Origin: Smithellaceae bacterium
GTDB lineage: Bacteria > Desulfobacterota > Syntrophia > Syntrophales > Smithellaceae
Length of the DNA stretch: 5,758 bases
NCBI GenBank assembly: GCA_028701435.1
Contig: JAQVQT010000122.1
Span: 1 to 5,758 of the forward strand
Direction of reading: 5' to 3'
Positions 1 through 5,333 of the stretch are shown here, piece by piece. The notes beneath the pieces are model-generated. The model had not been told where the DNA came from, did not search any database, and saw nothing but the letters and a program-made list of their open reading frames with translations. The translations under genes were made by a program, and so were the position numbers. The number at the start of each line of letters is the position of its first letter. Position 1 is the first letter of the stretch.

Positions 1-22
1 GACGATCATTATTAGAAGCTGC

Positions 23-47
23 CCTGCGCTTATTGTGAGTGCGCAGG
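23..47. other. Intergenic hairpin, function unknown
   Basis: CCTGCGC (23-29) and GCGCAGG (41-47) form a perfect 7-bp stem with an 11-nt loop. No T-run follows on the + strand, so it is not a clear terminator for a + strand gene. It may be the end of an upstream transcription unit or part of a degenerate repeat together with the element at 56-83. This is direct sequence observation only. Confidence 0.3.
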
Positions 48-55
48 ATAAACGG

Positions 56-83
56 GTCATTGCGAGCAAAGCGAAGCAATCTC
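56..83. repeat. REP-like dispersed repeat fragment
   Basis: The stretch starts GTCATTGCGAGC (56-67) and ends GAAGCAATCTC (73-83), with ATTGC and GCAAT as inverted ends around an AGC-rich centre. I recognise this from memory as the core of a short palindromic repeat scattered between genes in many Desulfobacterota and other bacterial genomes. The usual partner half (a GAGATTGCC...CGCAATGAC type sequence) is not seen clearly downstream, so this looks like one arm or a decayed copy. Only one copy is in the window, so its repeat status rests on recognition. Confidence 0.5.
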
Positions 84-159
84 GTGCGTTGAAAGATCAC
101 CATGGCGAGACTTTTGGGAAACAGAATAAACCAGGCACATTTGTCTTTCCCACGAAGGG

Positions 160-172
160 CCTGTGTCACAGG
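160..172. promoter_or_regulatory. Perfect 6-1-6 palindrome upstream of osmC
   Basis: CCTGTG and CACAGG flank a single T at 166, giving a 13-bp perfect dyad that ends 23 nt before the osmC start codon. The one-base centre makes it better suited as a site for a dimeric repressor than as an RNA hairpin, though a 4-bp stem with a 5-nt loop is possible. TGTG-n-CACA resembles half-sites of several regulator families, so no regulator can be named. It does not match the shared katG/perR element. Confidence 0.35.
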
Positions 173-184
173 TGAGCAAAGCTT

Positions 185-191
185 GAGGAGG
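185..191 (+). promoter_or_regulatory. Strong ribosome binding site of osmC
   Basis: GAGGAGG lies 4 nt upstream of the ATG at 196. It is close to a full anti-16S match and fixes this start for the OsmC-family gene. Confidence 0.8.
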
Positions 192-195
192 AATT

Positions 196-645
196 ATGAA
201 TTTACATACTTTTAAAGCTACTTCGGTTTTAAAGGAAACAGGGATGAGAGTGGAAAGCGAGGTAAGGGGATTTAAGGCCGTCGCCGATGAACCCAAGAAC
301 CTCGGGGGAACCGATACGGGAATGAGCCCCGTAGAGACCCTCCTGTGCGCTGTGGGCGCCTGCCAGTGCATGACGGCCCGCTTCTTTGCCAAGTCTCTCA
401 AGGTCGATCTGGAGGAGTACCGGGTAGATGTGGAGGGCGATCTCAATATCATGGGTTTCCTCAAAGGCGACTCTGGCATACGCCCCGGTTTTCAAGGAAT
501 CCGGGTGACCGTTCATGTCAAGTCGAAAGCCCCGCAGGAGAAAATTACAGAACTTCTGACCACAGTGGAGAGTCGCTGCCCCGTTGGTGAGACCGTTCTT
601 AACGGCACGCCGGTTGTGGTTCGGCACATCGTTGAGAATAGTTAG
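196..645 (+). CDS. OsmC/Ohr-family thiol peroxidase
   Basis: This 149-residue protein belongs to the OsmC/Ohr superfamily: small cytoplasmic homodimers that reduce organic hydroperoxides with a pair of cysteines. The first active-site Cys lies in the helix motif GACQCMTAR (C56, with an extra C58 two residues on). The second is C128 in the motif SRCPV, matching the family's C...RCPV spacing. Upstream, DTGMSPVETLL (40-50) is the usual lead-in to the first cysteine. Length is normal and the reading frame is intact. The start is set by a strong Shine-Dalgarno site. It is transcribed toward the stress cluster and stops 190 bases from its convergent neighbour. The family includes osmotic-induced OsmC, peroxide-specific Ohr and less characterised YhfA-type members; the exact branch and substrate cannot be fixed here. 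The additional C58 is not a standard catalytic residue. Confidence 0.88.
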   Translation: MNLHTFKATSVLKETGMRVESEVRGFKAVADEPKNLGGTDTGMSPVETLLCAVGACQCMTARFFAKSLKVDLEEYRVDVEGDLNIMGFLKGDSGIRPGFQGIRVTVHVKSKAPQEKITELLTTVESRCPVGETVLNGTPVVVRHIVENS

Positions 646-793
646 GCACTGAATCAAACGAAATGATCCAGACGAAAATAACTGTGTTTCTTCGCTGCTT
701 GCAAGTTTGCCTGCCCCGTTCTTAATAAGGGGTACAGGGGATTGTTTGTCGATCTGAAACGCATCCGGCATCCGTCCTGAAGTTATTGGCTTG
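646..793. other. Intergenic region after osmC, no gene seen
   Basis: No reading frame with a ribosome site or recognisable product is present. There is a weak CCCC...GGGG stem around 715-734 (4 bp, AT-rich loop) without a T-run. Nothing else stands out before the strong terminator at 794. Confidence 0.5.
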
Positions 794-836
794 TGAAATC
801 GGGGGGACGCTTCCCCCCGATTTCATGGGTTTTATT
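794..836 (+). terminator. Strong intrinsic terminator between convergent genes
   Basis: TGAAATCGGGGGG (794-806) and CCCCCCGATTTCA (813-825) form a perfect 13-bp stem with a 6-nt loop (ACGCTT). A T-rich tract follows on the + strand (GTTTTATTTATT, 829-840). This fits termination of osmC transcription about 150 nt past its stop. The same stem lies just after the stop of the convergent gene at 836 and may also slow minus-strand transcription, although the sequence past the stem on that side is not T-rich. Confidence 0.85.
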
Positions 837-1354
837 TATTTCAGCCTCTCCTCCGACAAGTGCAGGTGGTCTGTCTCGATTTCCACCAAGGCATCAAAAA
901 GCTGCCTGATCCGGGGATGATCCGCTTCGACGGCCGCCTTTCGGTAGAAGTCGATGGCCCGGGTTTCTCTGGCGTGAGATTCTTTCAGGTTTTCGACATT
1001 CTCCTTATGGCAGGTATCTGCGCCCGGCGCGACGGATCCCAACTTGAGTATTTTTCTCCAGATGGACGCGTGTTCCGCCTCAATCTTGCCCAGCGCCTTG
1101 AACAAAATTTTTCCCTCGGGATCATTCGTTTGGCTGGCGGCACACGCATAAAATGCCGAATTGCTGATTTCTACCTTGAGCGCGTGTTCGGCTTTGGCCT
1201 GATCCTTCACGCTTAGAGGCACATCAAAGTTCACCTGAGCCTCTTTGGCTTCCACGATGTACTCAATATGCGCGCCGCAGAAAGGGCAGTTCGCAGGGGG
1301 ATTGGCGCCGATATAGGCATCGCCGCAAATAATACACCGGTATAATTTTACCAT
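836..1354 (-). CDS. Reverse-type rubrerythrin (N-terminal rubredoxin plus diiron ferritin-like domain)
   Basis: This 172-residue cytoplasmic protein has a rubredoxin-like iron site first (C7-x2-C10 and C23-x2-C26, residues 5-30). A four-helix ferritin-like domain follows (about 48-172) with a full set of diiron ligands: E62, E92-x2-H95, E130 and E160-x2-H163. The domain order is opposite to that of classical rubrerythrin, as in the 'reverse rubrerythrins' known from clostridia, which act as NADH-linked peroxidases through rubredoxin-type electron transfer. The likely role is reduction of hydrogen peroxide to water under low oxygen; the electron donor is not in the window. The start is supported by GGAGAGG 7 nt upstream. 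It follows desulfoferrodoxin on the same strand after a 156-nt gap containing a possible terminator, so it may have its own promoter. Two further cysteines (C71, C115) lie outside the iron site. Family assignment is firm; the physiological substrate is inferred. Confidence 0.87.
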   Translation of the reverse strand: MVKLYRCIICGDAYIGANPPANCPFCGAHIEYIVEAKEAQVNFDVPLSVKDQAKAEHALKVEISNSAFYACAASQTNDPEGKILFKALGKIEAEHASIWRKILKLGSVAPGADTCHKENVENLKESHARETRAIDFYRKAAVEADHPRIRQLFDALVEIETDHLHLSEERLK

Positions 1355-1361
1355 CTTTCAG

Positions 1362-1368
1362 CCTCTCC
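1362..1368 (-). promoter_or_regulatory. Ribosome binding site of the reverse rubrerythrin
   Basis: On the minus strand GGAGAGG precedes the ATG (1354-1352) by 7 nt, which supports this start codon. Confidence 0.7.
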
Positions 1369-1406
1369 AAATTTATACCAGGCAGCCATCTAAATATTAG
1401 CAGTTG

Positions 1407-1433
1407 AACAAACAAACCTGATAACTTACAGGT
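1407..1433 (-). terminator. Possible weak terminator after desulfoferrodoxin
   Basis: On the minus strand ACCTG and CAGGT (1433-1429 and 1420-1416) form a short stem around an 8-nt loop. It is followed by the T-rich run TTGTTTGTT (1415-1407). The position, about 80 nt after the desulfoferrodoxin stop and before the reverse rubrerythrin, fits an end or attenuation point between two transcription units. The stem is only 5 bp with moderate GC, so read-through is likely. Confidence 0.35.
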
Positions 1434-1510
1434 CCTTCGAGGTTCGAACTGCCTTGGGTCGTTATTTTTTGAATGCAACCTGGCATTATATGTTCGATCA
1501 TTTTTGCGTA

Positions 1511-1885
1511 TTACGCTTTCCACAGACCGTGCAGGTTACAGTATTCCCGCGCCGTAATCGTGGCCGCTTCGATGGGGAAAAATGCTTCCGGCGCCTGACC
1601 GGGTATAAGGAACTGACGATACGTTTTGCCGTCCGCGATCACTTCGATCCATTCGATGTAATGCTTTTCTTCCATCGGATGAGCCACGCTGCCAACGGTC
1701 ACCTTGAAACCGCCGGCCACTTTTTCAACCACCGGAACATGCTTTTCTTTTGCCGCATCCGTTGTGTTTTCCGTCATGAGTTTCATCGGCTGTTCGCAAC
1801 ACACAAGCTTCCCCACGCCTGCGTGAAGCACTTCTACGATATTGCCGCATACATTACATTTATAGACTTCGTTTCTGTTTGCCAT
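1511..1885 (-). CDS. dfx: Desulfoferrodoxin (superoxide reductase)
   Basis: This 124-residue cytoplasmic enzyme reduces superoxide to hydrogen peroxide without releasing oxygen, a hallmark of anaerobes. The N-terminal desulforedoxin domain (about 1-37) carries the FeS4 ligands C10, C13, C29 and C30, so this is the two-iron (class I) type. The catalytic domain shows all ligands of the Fe(His)4Cys centre: H49 in EKHVPV, H69 and H75 in AHPMEEKHYIEW, and C116 and H119 in CNLHGLWK. The Glu-Lys pair at 47-48 that guides substrate is present. Spacing matches Desulfovibrio desulfoferrodoxin with a one-residue offset. AGGAGGT lies 5 nt before the ATG. Only 24 nt separate it from the upstream rubrerythrin gene, so the two are very likely co-transcribed; the rubrerythrin could remove the peroxide this enzyme makes. 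The literature also uses the names rbo and sorA. Confidence 0.96.
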   Translation of the reverse strand: MANRNEVYKCNVCGNIVEVLHAGVGKLVCCEQPMKLMTENTTDAAKEKHVPVVEKVAGGFKVTVGSVAHPMEEKHYIEWIEVIADGKTYRQFLIPGQAPEAFFPIEAATITAREYCNLHGLWKA

Positions 1886-1890
1886 GTTAA

Positions 1891-1897
1891 ACCTCCT
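1891..1897 (-). promoter_or_regulatory. Ribosome binding site of dfx
   Basis: AGGAGGT on the minus strand is 5 nt upstream of the dfx ATG. It lies inside the 24-nt spacer after the rubrerythrin stop, which suggests efficient independent initiation within one transcript. Confidence 0.8.
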
Positions 1898-1909
1898 ATT
1901 TTTTTTTGA

Positions 1910-2407
1910 TTAATCGACTTTTTTAAACATTTTGCCTTTGGCGCCGCAAACCGGGCAGGTTTCGGGCGCTTCTTTTTCCACGGTGTATCCGCAAACCGGA
2001 CAGACATAATAGCTGTAGGCTTCTTTAGCGCCGTCCAGATGGTCCAGCGCCTGCTGATAAAGGGCGGCATGGATTTTTTCCACTTCGTTGGCAAAGTTGA
2101 AAGAACGCTCCGCCTCTTTGTGGCCTTCGGCTTTGGCCGCTTCGATCATTCCCGGATACATGCTTTTGAATTCATGCGTTTCTCCGGCAATGGCTTCCTG
2201 AAGGTTTTCCTTTGTGGAACGAATGCCTTTCATCGCCCGCAAATGAGCGTGGGCATGAACGGTTTCCGCTTCCGCGGCGGCCCGGAACAGTTTTGCAGCT
2301 TGGGCAAATCCTTCCTGGTCGGCCTTGGCCGCAAAGGCCAGGTACTTACGGTTCGCTTGTGATTCTCCGGCAAAAGCCTCTTTCAATGCATCTTCTGTTT
2401 TCGACAT
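1910..2407 (-). CDS. rbr: Rubrerythrin (classical order)
   Basis: This 165-residue cytoplasmic NADH-peroxidase-type protein reduces hydrogen peroxide. Its N-terminal ferritin-like four-helix domain (about 1-130) carries diiron ligands E15 in AGESQANRKY, E48-x2-H51, the E76/E79 pair in GETHEF, and E110-x2-H113. A C-terminal rubredoxin domain has C136-x2-C139 and C151-x2-C154. The doubled Glu pair at 76/79 is characteristic of true rubrerythrins rather than ferritins. Length is slightly below the about 190 residues of the Desulfovibrio protein, consistent with the compact form common in anaerobes. The chosen ATG (2407-2405) has GGAGGAG 6 nt upstream. An earlier in-frame ATG at 2422 overlaps that ribosome site and lacks its own, so it is not used. 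The gene lies 94 nt downstream of katG and 24 nt upstream of dfx on the same strand. Confidence 0.96.
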   Translation of the reverse strand: MSKTEDALKEAFAGESQANRKYLAFAAKADQEGFAQAAKLFRAAAEAETVHAHAHLRAMKGIRSTKENLQEAIAGETHEFKSMYPGMIEAAKAEGHKEAERSFNFANEVEKIHAALYQQALDHLDGAKEAYSYYVCPVCGYTVEKEAPETCPVCGAKGKMFKKVD

Positions 2408-2413
2408 TTTTAT

Positions 2414-2420
2414 CTCCTCC
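2414..2420 (-). promoter_or_regulatory. Ribosome binding site deciding the rbr start
   Basis: GGAGGAG on the minus strand is 6 nt before the ATG at 2407. It overlaps the competing upstream ATG at 2422-2420 and so favours the shorter, 165-residue product. Confidence 0.8.
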
Positions 2421-2444
2421 ATTTTAAATTTTTTAATGATCAAC

Positions 2445-2466
2445 CACCGCAAAGCAAGCTGCGGCG
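2445..2466 (-). other. Hairpin in the katG-rbr spacer
   Basis: CGCCGCA (2466-2460) and TGCGGTG (2451-2445) on the minus strand pair over 7 bp with one G-T wobble and an 8-nt loop. A second, 5-bp stem lies at 2479-2494, just past the katG stop. Neither is followed directly by a T-run, so these look more like RNA-processing or attenuation structures than full terminators. Their presence leaves open whether rbr-dfx depends on katG read-through or has its own promoter; I could not find a convincing -35/-10 pair here. Confidence 0.3.
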
Positions 2467-2501
2467 AATGAGCGCTTGTCCCGCCAAACCGGGATTAAAA
2501 A

Positions 2502-4712
2502 TCACCTCAGATCAAAACGGTCGAGATTCATGACCTTGTTCCAGGCCGCCACAAAGTCCTGCAGGAATTTTTCCTGCGAATCCTCACACGCATAGACTTC
2601 CGCAATGGCCCGAAGTTGCGAGTTCGACCCGAAAATCAGATCGACGCGGGTGCCGGTCCATTTGAGTTCGCCGGTTTTGCGGTCCCGTCCTTCAAACACG
2701 TCCGCGTCTTTCAATGCCGCCTTCCATTCGGTGCCCATATCAAGCAGATTTACGAAGAAATCGTTGGTGAGCGTCTCCGGACGATCGGTAAAGACGCCGT
2801 GCGGAGAGCCTCCGAAGTTTGCCTCCAGGACGCGCAGACCGCCGATCAGAACGGTCATCTCCGGCGCTGTCAGTGTGAGAAGCTGTGACTTGTCCACCAG
2901 CATTTCCTCGGCTGATACGGTGTATTCAGCCTTCTGATAGTTGCGGAACCCGTCGGCTTTCGGCTCGAGAACGCCAAACGAAGCCTCGTCGGTCTGCTTT
3001 TGCGAGGCGTCCATACGACCCGGCGCAAAGGGAACCGTAATTTTGTAACCGGCATTTTTCGCGGCCTGTTCAATGCCCGCACAACCGGCCAGAACGATCA
3101 GGTCAGCCAGCGATATCTTCTTGTCGCCCGTCTGTTCTTTGTGAAAGGTTTTCTGAATGCGCTTCAAAGTTTTGAGTATTTTGGCAAGCCGGCCCGGTTC
3201 GTTAACTTCCCAATTCTTCTGCGGCGCCAGGCGAATGCGGGCTCCGTTGGCTCCGCCGCGCATGTCGGAACCTCGGAACGTGGAGGCTGACGCCCACGCG
3301 GTTGAAACCAGCTCCGACACAGACAGGCCGGACGCCAGAATCCTGCTCTTGAGAGCGGTGATGTCCTGCTTGTTGATCAATTTGTGATTGACGGCGGGGA
3401 TCGGGTCCTGCCAGATCAGCACTTTTTTCGGGACTTCCGACCCGAGATAGCGTGAACGCGGACCCATGTCGCGATGCGTCAGCTTGAACCAAGCGCGGGC
3501 AAAAGCGTCGGCAAATTGTTTGGGGTTGGCCAAATAGCGCCTGGCGATCGGTTCGTAGACCGGATCGTAACGCAGCGAGAGGTCCGCCGTGGTCATCATC
3601 GGGCGGCGCTTCTTGGACTGGTCGTGCGCGTCTGCCACCATATCTTCATCATCCACATCTTTAGCCAGCCACTGATTGGCGCCAGCCGGGCTTTTGACCA
3701 GTTCCCACTCATATTTGAAGAGTACTTTCAGATAGCCCATGTCCCAGGTCGTCGGGTTCGGTTTCCAGGCGCCCTCGATGCCGCTCGAGATGGTGTCGGG
3801 GCCTTTGCCGCTTTTAAAGCTGCTTTTCCAACCGAGGCCCTGCTCTTCGATGGGGGCTGCTTCCGGCTCGGGACCCACATGCGTTGCGGGTCCCGCTCCA
3901 TGGCACTTGCCGAAGGTGTGTCCGCCGGCGACCAGCGCGACGGTTTCTTCATCGTTCATGGCCATGCGTGCGAAGGTCTCGCGAACATCGCGGCCGGAGG
4001 CCACGGGGTCGGGATTGCCGTCCGGGCCTTCGGGGTTTACGTAGATTAGTCCCATCTGCACGGCCGCCAGGGGATTTTCAAGATCGCGGTTTCCGGAGTA
4101 ACGGCTTTTGGGTTTGTCGCTTGTCGCCAGCCATTCCTCTTCACTGCCCCAGTAAATGTCTTCTTCCGGCTCCCAGACGTCCACACGTCCACCGGCAAAG
4201 CCGAATGTCTTGAATCCCATCGACTCCAGCGCGCAGTTGCCGGCCAGAATCATCAGGTCGGCCCAGGAGATTTTCTTGCCGTATTTTTGTTTGATGGGCC
4301 ACAGCAGGCGGCGCGCCTTGTCGAGGTTGACGTTGTCGGGCCAGGAGTTTAGCGGCGCCAAACGCTGGGAACCGGACCCCGCGCCGCCACGGCCGTCGCC
4401 CAGGCGATAGGTGCCGGCGCTGTGCCATGCCATCCGGATGAAGAGTCCGCCGTAGTGGCCCCAGTCGGCAGGCCACCAGTCCTGCGAGTTGGTCATGAGC
4501 GCGTAGAGGTCATTTTTGACGGCATTCAGGTTTAGTTTTTTAAATTCCCCGGCGTAGTTGAACCCCTTGTCCATCGGATTGCTAAGCTTTGAGTGCTGAT
4601 GAAGAATCTTAAGGTTCAGCTGGTTGGGCCACCAATCGCGGTTCGACGTGCCGCCGCCGGACATGGATTTTCTCATCCGGCCGGTAACCGGGCACTTGCT
4701 CTCTTCGGTCAT
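2502..4712 (-). CDS. katG: Catalase-peroxidase KatG
   Basis: This 736-residue bifunctional heme enzyme has both catalase and broad peroxidase activity toward hydrogen peroxide. The N-terminal heme domain (about 25-425) has the distal triad R93, W96, H97 in IRMAWHSAGTYR, and the proximal heme ligand H265 in GGHTFGK. Y224 and M250 complete the Met-Tyr-Trp cross-link needed for catalase activity. S310 matches Mycobacterium tuberculosis S315, W316 is the proximal Trp, D377 the proximal Asp, and R414 in HRDMGP the mobile switch Arg. A heme-free duplicate domain follows to the C terminus. All these residues are spaced as in characterised KatGs, so the gene looks fully functional. There is no signal peptide, so it is cytoplasmic. 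AAAGGAG precedes the ATG by 8 nt. It lies 120 nt downstream of the Fur/PerR gene on the same strand, with its own candidate promoter and shared operator, so peroxide-responsive control is likely. Confidence 0.98.
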   Translation of the reverse strand: MTEESKCPVTGRMRKSMSGGGTSNRDWWPNQLNLKILHQHSKLSNPMDKGFNYAGEFKKLNLNAVKNDLYALMTNSQDWWPADWGHYGGLFIRMAWHSAGTYRLGDGRGGAGSGSQRLAPLNSWPDNVNLDKARRLLWPIKQKYGKKISWADLMILAGNCALESMGFKTFGFAGGRVDVWEPEEDIYWGSEEEWLATSDKPKSRYSGNRDLENPLAAVQMGLIYVNPEGPDGNPDPVASGRDVRETFARMAMNDEETVALVAGGHTFGKCHGAGPATHVGPEPEAAPIEEQGLGWKSSFKSGKGPDTISSGIEGAWKPNPTTWDMGYLKVLFKYEWELVKSPAGANQWLAKDVDDEDMVADAHDQSKKRRPMMTTADLSLRYDPVYEPIARRYLANPKQFADAFARAWFKLTHRDMGPRSRYLGSEVPKKVLIWQDPIPAVNHKLINKQDITALKSRILASGLSVSELVSTAWASASTFRGSDMRGGANGARIRLAPQKNWEVNEPGRLAKILKTLKRIQKTFHKEQTGDKKISLADLIVLAGCAGIEQAAKNAGYKITVPFAPGRMDASQKQTDEASFGVLEPKADGFRNYQKAEYTVSAEEMLVDKSQLLTLTAPEMTVLIGGLRVLEANFGGSPHGVFTDRPETLTNDFFVNLLDMGTEWKAALKDADVFEGRDRKTGELKWTGTRVDLIFGSNSQLRAIAEVYACEDSQEKFLQDFVAAWNKVMNLDRFDLR

Positions 4713-4720
4713 GTTGGTTT

Positions 4721-4727
4721 CTCCTTT
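4721..4727 (-). promoter_or_regulatory. Ribosome binding site of katG
   Basis: AAAGGAG on the minus strand sits 8 nt upstream of the katG ATG at 4712 and supports this start. Confidence 0.65.
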
Positions 4728-4740
4728 CTGCTTATAGTCT

Positions 4741-4761
4741 GGAATGGTTCTTGATTGATTA
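4741..4761. promoter_or_regulatory. Candidate PerR/Fur operator upstream of katG
   Basis: Read on the + strand, this 21-bp block agrees at 16 positions with the block at 5271-5291 upstream of perR. Shared parts are GGAAT at 1-5, TTC at 8-10, G at 13 and TTGATTA at 15-21. Both blocks begin exactly 2 nt downstream of a candidate -10 box. It is not a good match to the Bacillus PerR box and has only partial dyad symmetry (GAA-n3-TTC), so the binding mode is open. Confidence 0.5.
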
Positions 4762-4763
4762 GA

Positions 4764-4792
4764 ATTAAAGTTTCTTCTCCCGCTTCTTTCAC
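4764..4792 (-). promoter_or_regulatory. Candidate katG promoter
   Basis: On the minus strand GTGAAA (4792-4787, 4 of 6 to TTGACA) and TTTAAT (4769-4764, 5 of 6 to TATAAT) are separated by 17 nt. The -10 ends 2 nt before the shared operator-like block, so a bound repressor would cover the transcription start. This is a consensus match by eye. Confidence 0.45.
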
Positions 4793-4832
4793 CTTTGGTG
4801 CTTATGGAACACTCAGGCTCAAAATAAGAAGA

Positions 4833-5267
4833 TTAGCCGGGTCGCTTCAGGCAGTCGTTGCAATACCCGTGGAATTCCATCCGGGTATCGGTGACGATAA
4901 AACCCGATTTACGGGCAATGTCTCTGGGTTCAAGAGGCGCAGGGATGGTGCAGTCGATAATCGTTCCGCACCGTTTGCAAATGAGATTAATGTGATCGGA
5001 CAGATCGACGTCGTAACGGTTTTCCATCCGGTCGAATTCCAGTTGTTTGATCAGGCCGTTTTCGGAAAATTCTTTCAGCGTCGCGTAAACGGTTGAAAGG
5101 CTCACATGTTTTGCTTTTTTGCGCGCCTCGGTGAAGATCATCGTTGCGCCGGGATGCTCGTAGCGATTCTTTACCAGCGCATCGATGATTGCCGCGCGCT
5201 GCGGTGTGATCTTGAGGCCTTTTTCCTTTAGCTGACCGATCAGGTCTTCTTTGTTTTTTATTTCCAT
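4833..5267 (-). CDS. Fur-family transcriptional regulator, PerR-like
   Basis: This 144-residue cytoplasmic metalloregulator has a winged-helix DNA-binding domain (about 10-85). TPQR at 21-24 and the recognition helix HVSLSTVYATLKEF (54-67) are typical of the family. The C-terminal dimerisation domain has the structural zinc site C97-x2-C100 and C136-x2-C139. Against the Bacillus PerR regulatory site, H38 (in HPGA), D86, H92 and D105 are conserved at a one-residue offset, but the third His is N94. Asp at 86, where Fur proteins usually have Glu, and the katG neighbourhood favour PerR (peroxide sensing) over Fur. The start has only a weak ribosome site (GGAAT, inside a palindrome), unlike the strong sites of the effector genes, as might suit a low-abundance repressor. 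Its promoter carries the same element as katG, suggesting autoregulation. A specific symbol is withheld because the sensing site is atypical. Confidence 0.88.
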   Translation of the reverse strand: MEIKNKEDLIGQLKEKGLKITPQRAAIIDALVKNRYEHPGATMIFTEARKKAKHVSLSTVYATLKEFSENGLIKQLEFDRMENRYDVDLSDHINLICKRCGTIIDCTIPAPLEPRDIARKSGFIVTDTRMEFHGYCNDCLKRPG

Positions 5268-5270
5268 ATC

Positions 5271-5291
5271 GGAATCATTCCAGTTTGATTA
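5271..5291. promoter_or_regulatory. Candidate operator upstream of the regulator gene
   Basis: This block matches 4741-4761 upstream of katG at 16 of 21 positions. Its left part (5271-5281) is a perfect 5-1-5 palindrome, GGAAT-C-ATTCC, and an AGTT...AACT dyad overlaps the right end (5282-5294). It starts 2 nt past the candidate -10 and overlaps the leader up to 3 nt from the ATG, so binding would block both initiation and elongation. Autoregulation is inferred. Confidence 0.5.
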
Positions 5292-5293
5292 AC

Positions 5294-5323
5294 TGAATAC
5301 TTTAAATAGCCATGTTTTGTCAA
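5294..5323 (-). promoter_or_regulatory. Candidate promoter of the PerR-like regulator gene
   Basis: On the minus strand a perfect TTGACA (-35, 5323-5318) is followed after 18 nt by TATTCA (5299-5294), a weak -10. The operator-like block begins 2 nt downstream. The strong -35 and the geometry shared with katG support it; the -10 matches consensus at only three positions. Confidence 0.5.
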
Positions 5324-5333
5324 GTTGTTTATA

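Noticed and set aside
229..771. 180-residue open frame antisense to osmC
   Set aside because: It covers the well-supported osmC gene, runs through the spacer, and its translation resembles no known family.
1439..1455. GAGGTTCGAACTG resembling a tRNA T-arm
   Set aside because: The flanking bases do not pair as a 5-bp T-stem and no anticodon or acceptor stem can be built around it.
1454..1909. 151-residue open frame antisense to desulfoferrodoxin
   Set aside because: The opposite strand encodes desulfoferrodoxin with every metal ligand in place; this frame is its shadow.
2479..2494. Terminator directly after katG
   Set aside because: TCCCG/CGGGA forms only a 5-bp stem and the minus strand has no T-run after it.
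2408..2501. Third copy of the katG/perR operator upstream of rubrerythrin
   Set aside because: TTGATCATTA in this spacer looks similar to TTGATTA, but it has an inserted CA and no GGAAT/TTC part in register, so it does not meet the level of match seen at the other two sites.
3474..4049. 191-residue open frame antisense to katG
   Set aside because: It lies entirely inside katG, shows no recognisable domain or ribosome site, and is the kind of antisense opening expected in a GC-moderate long gene.
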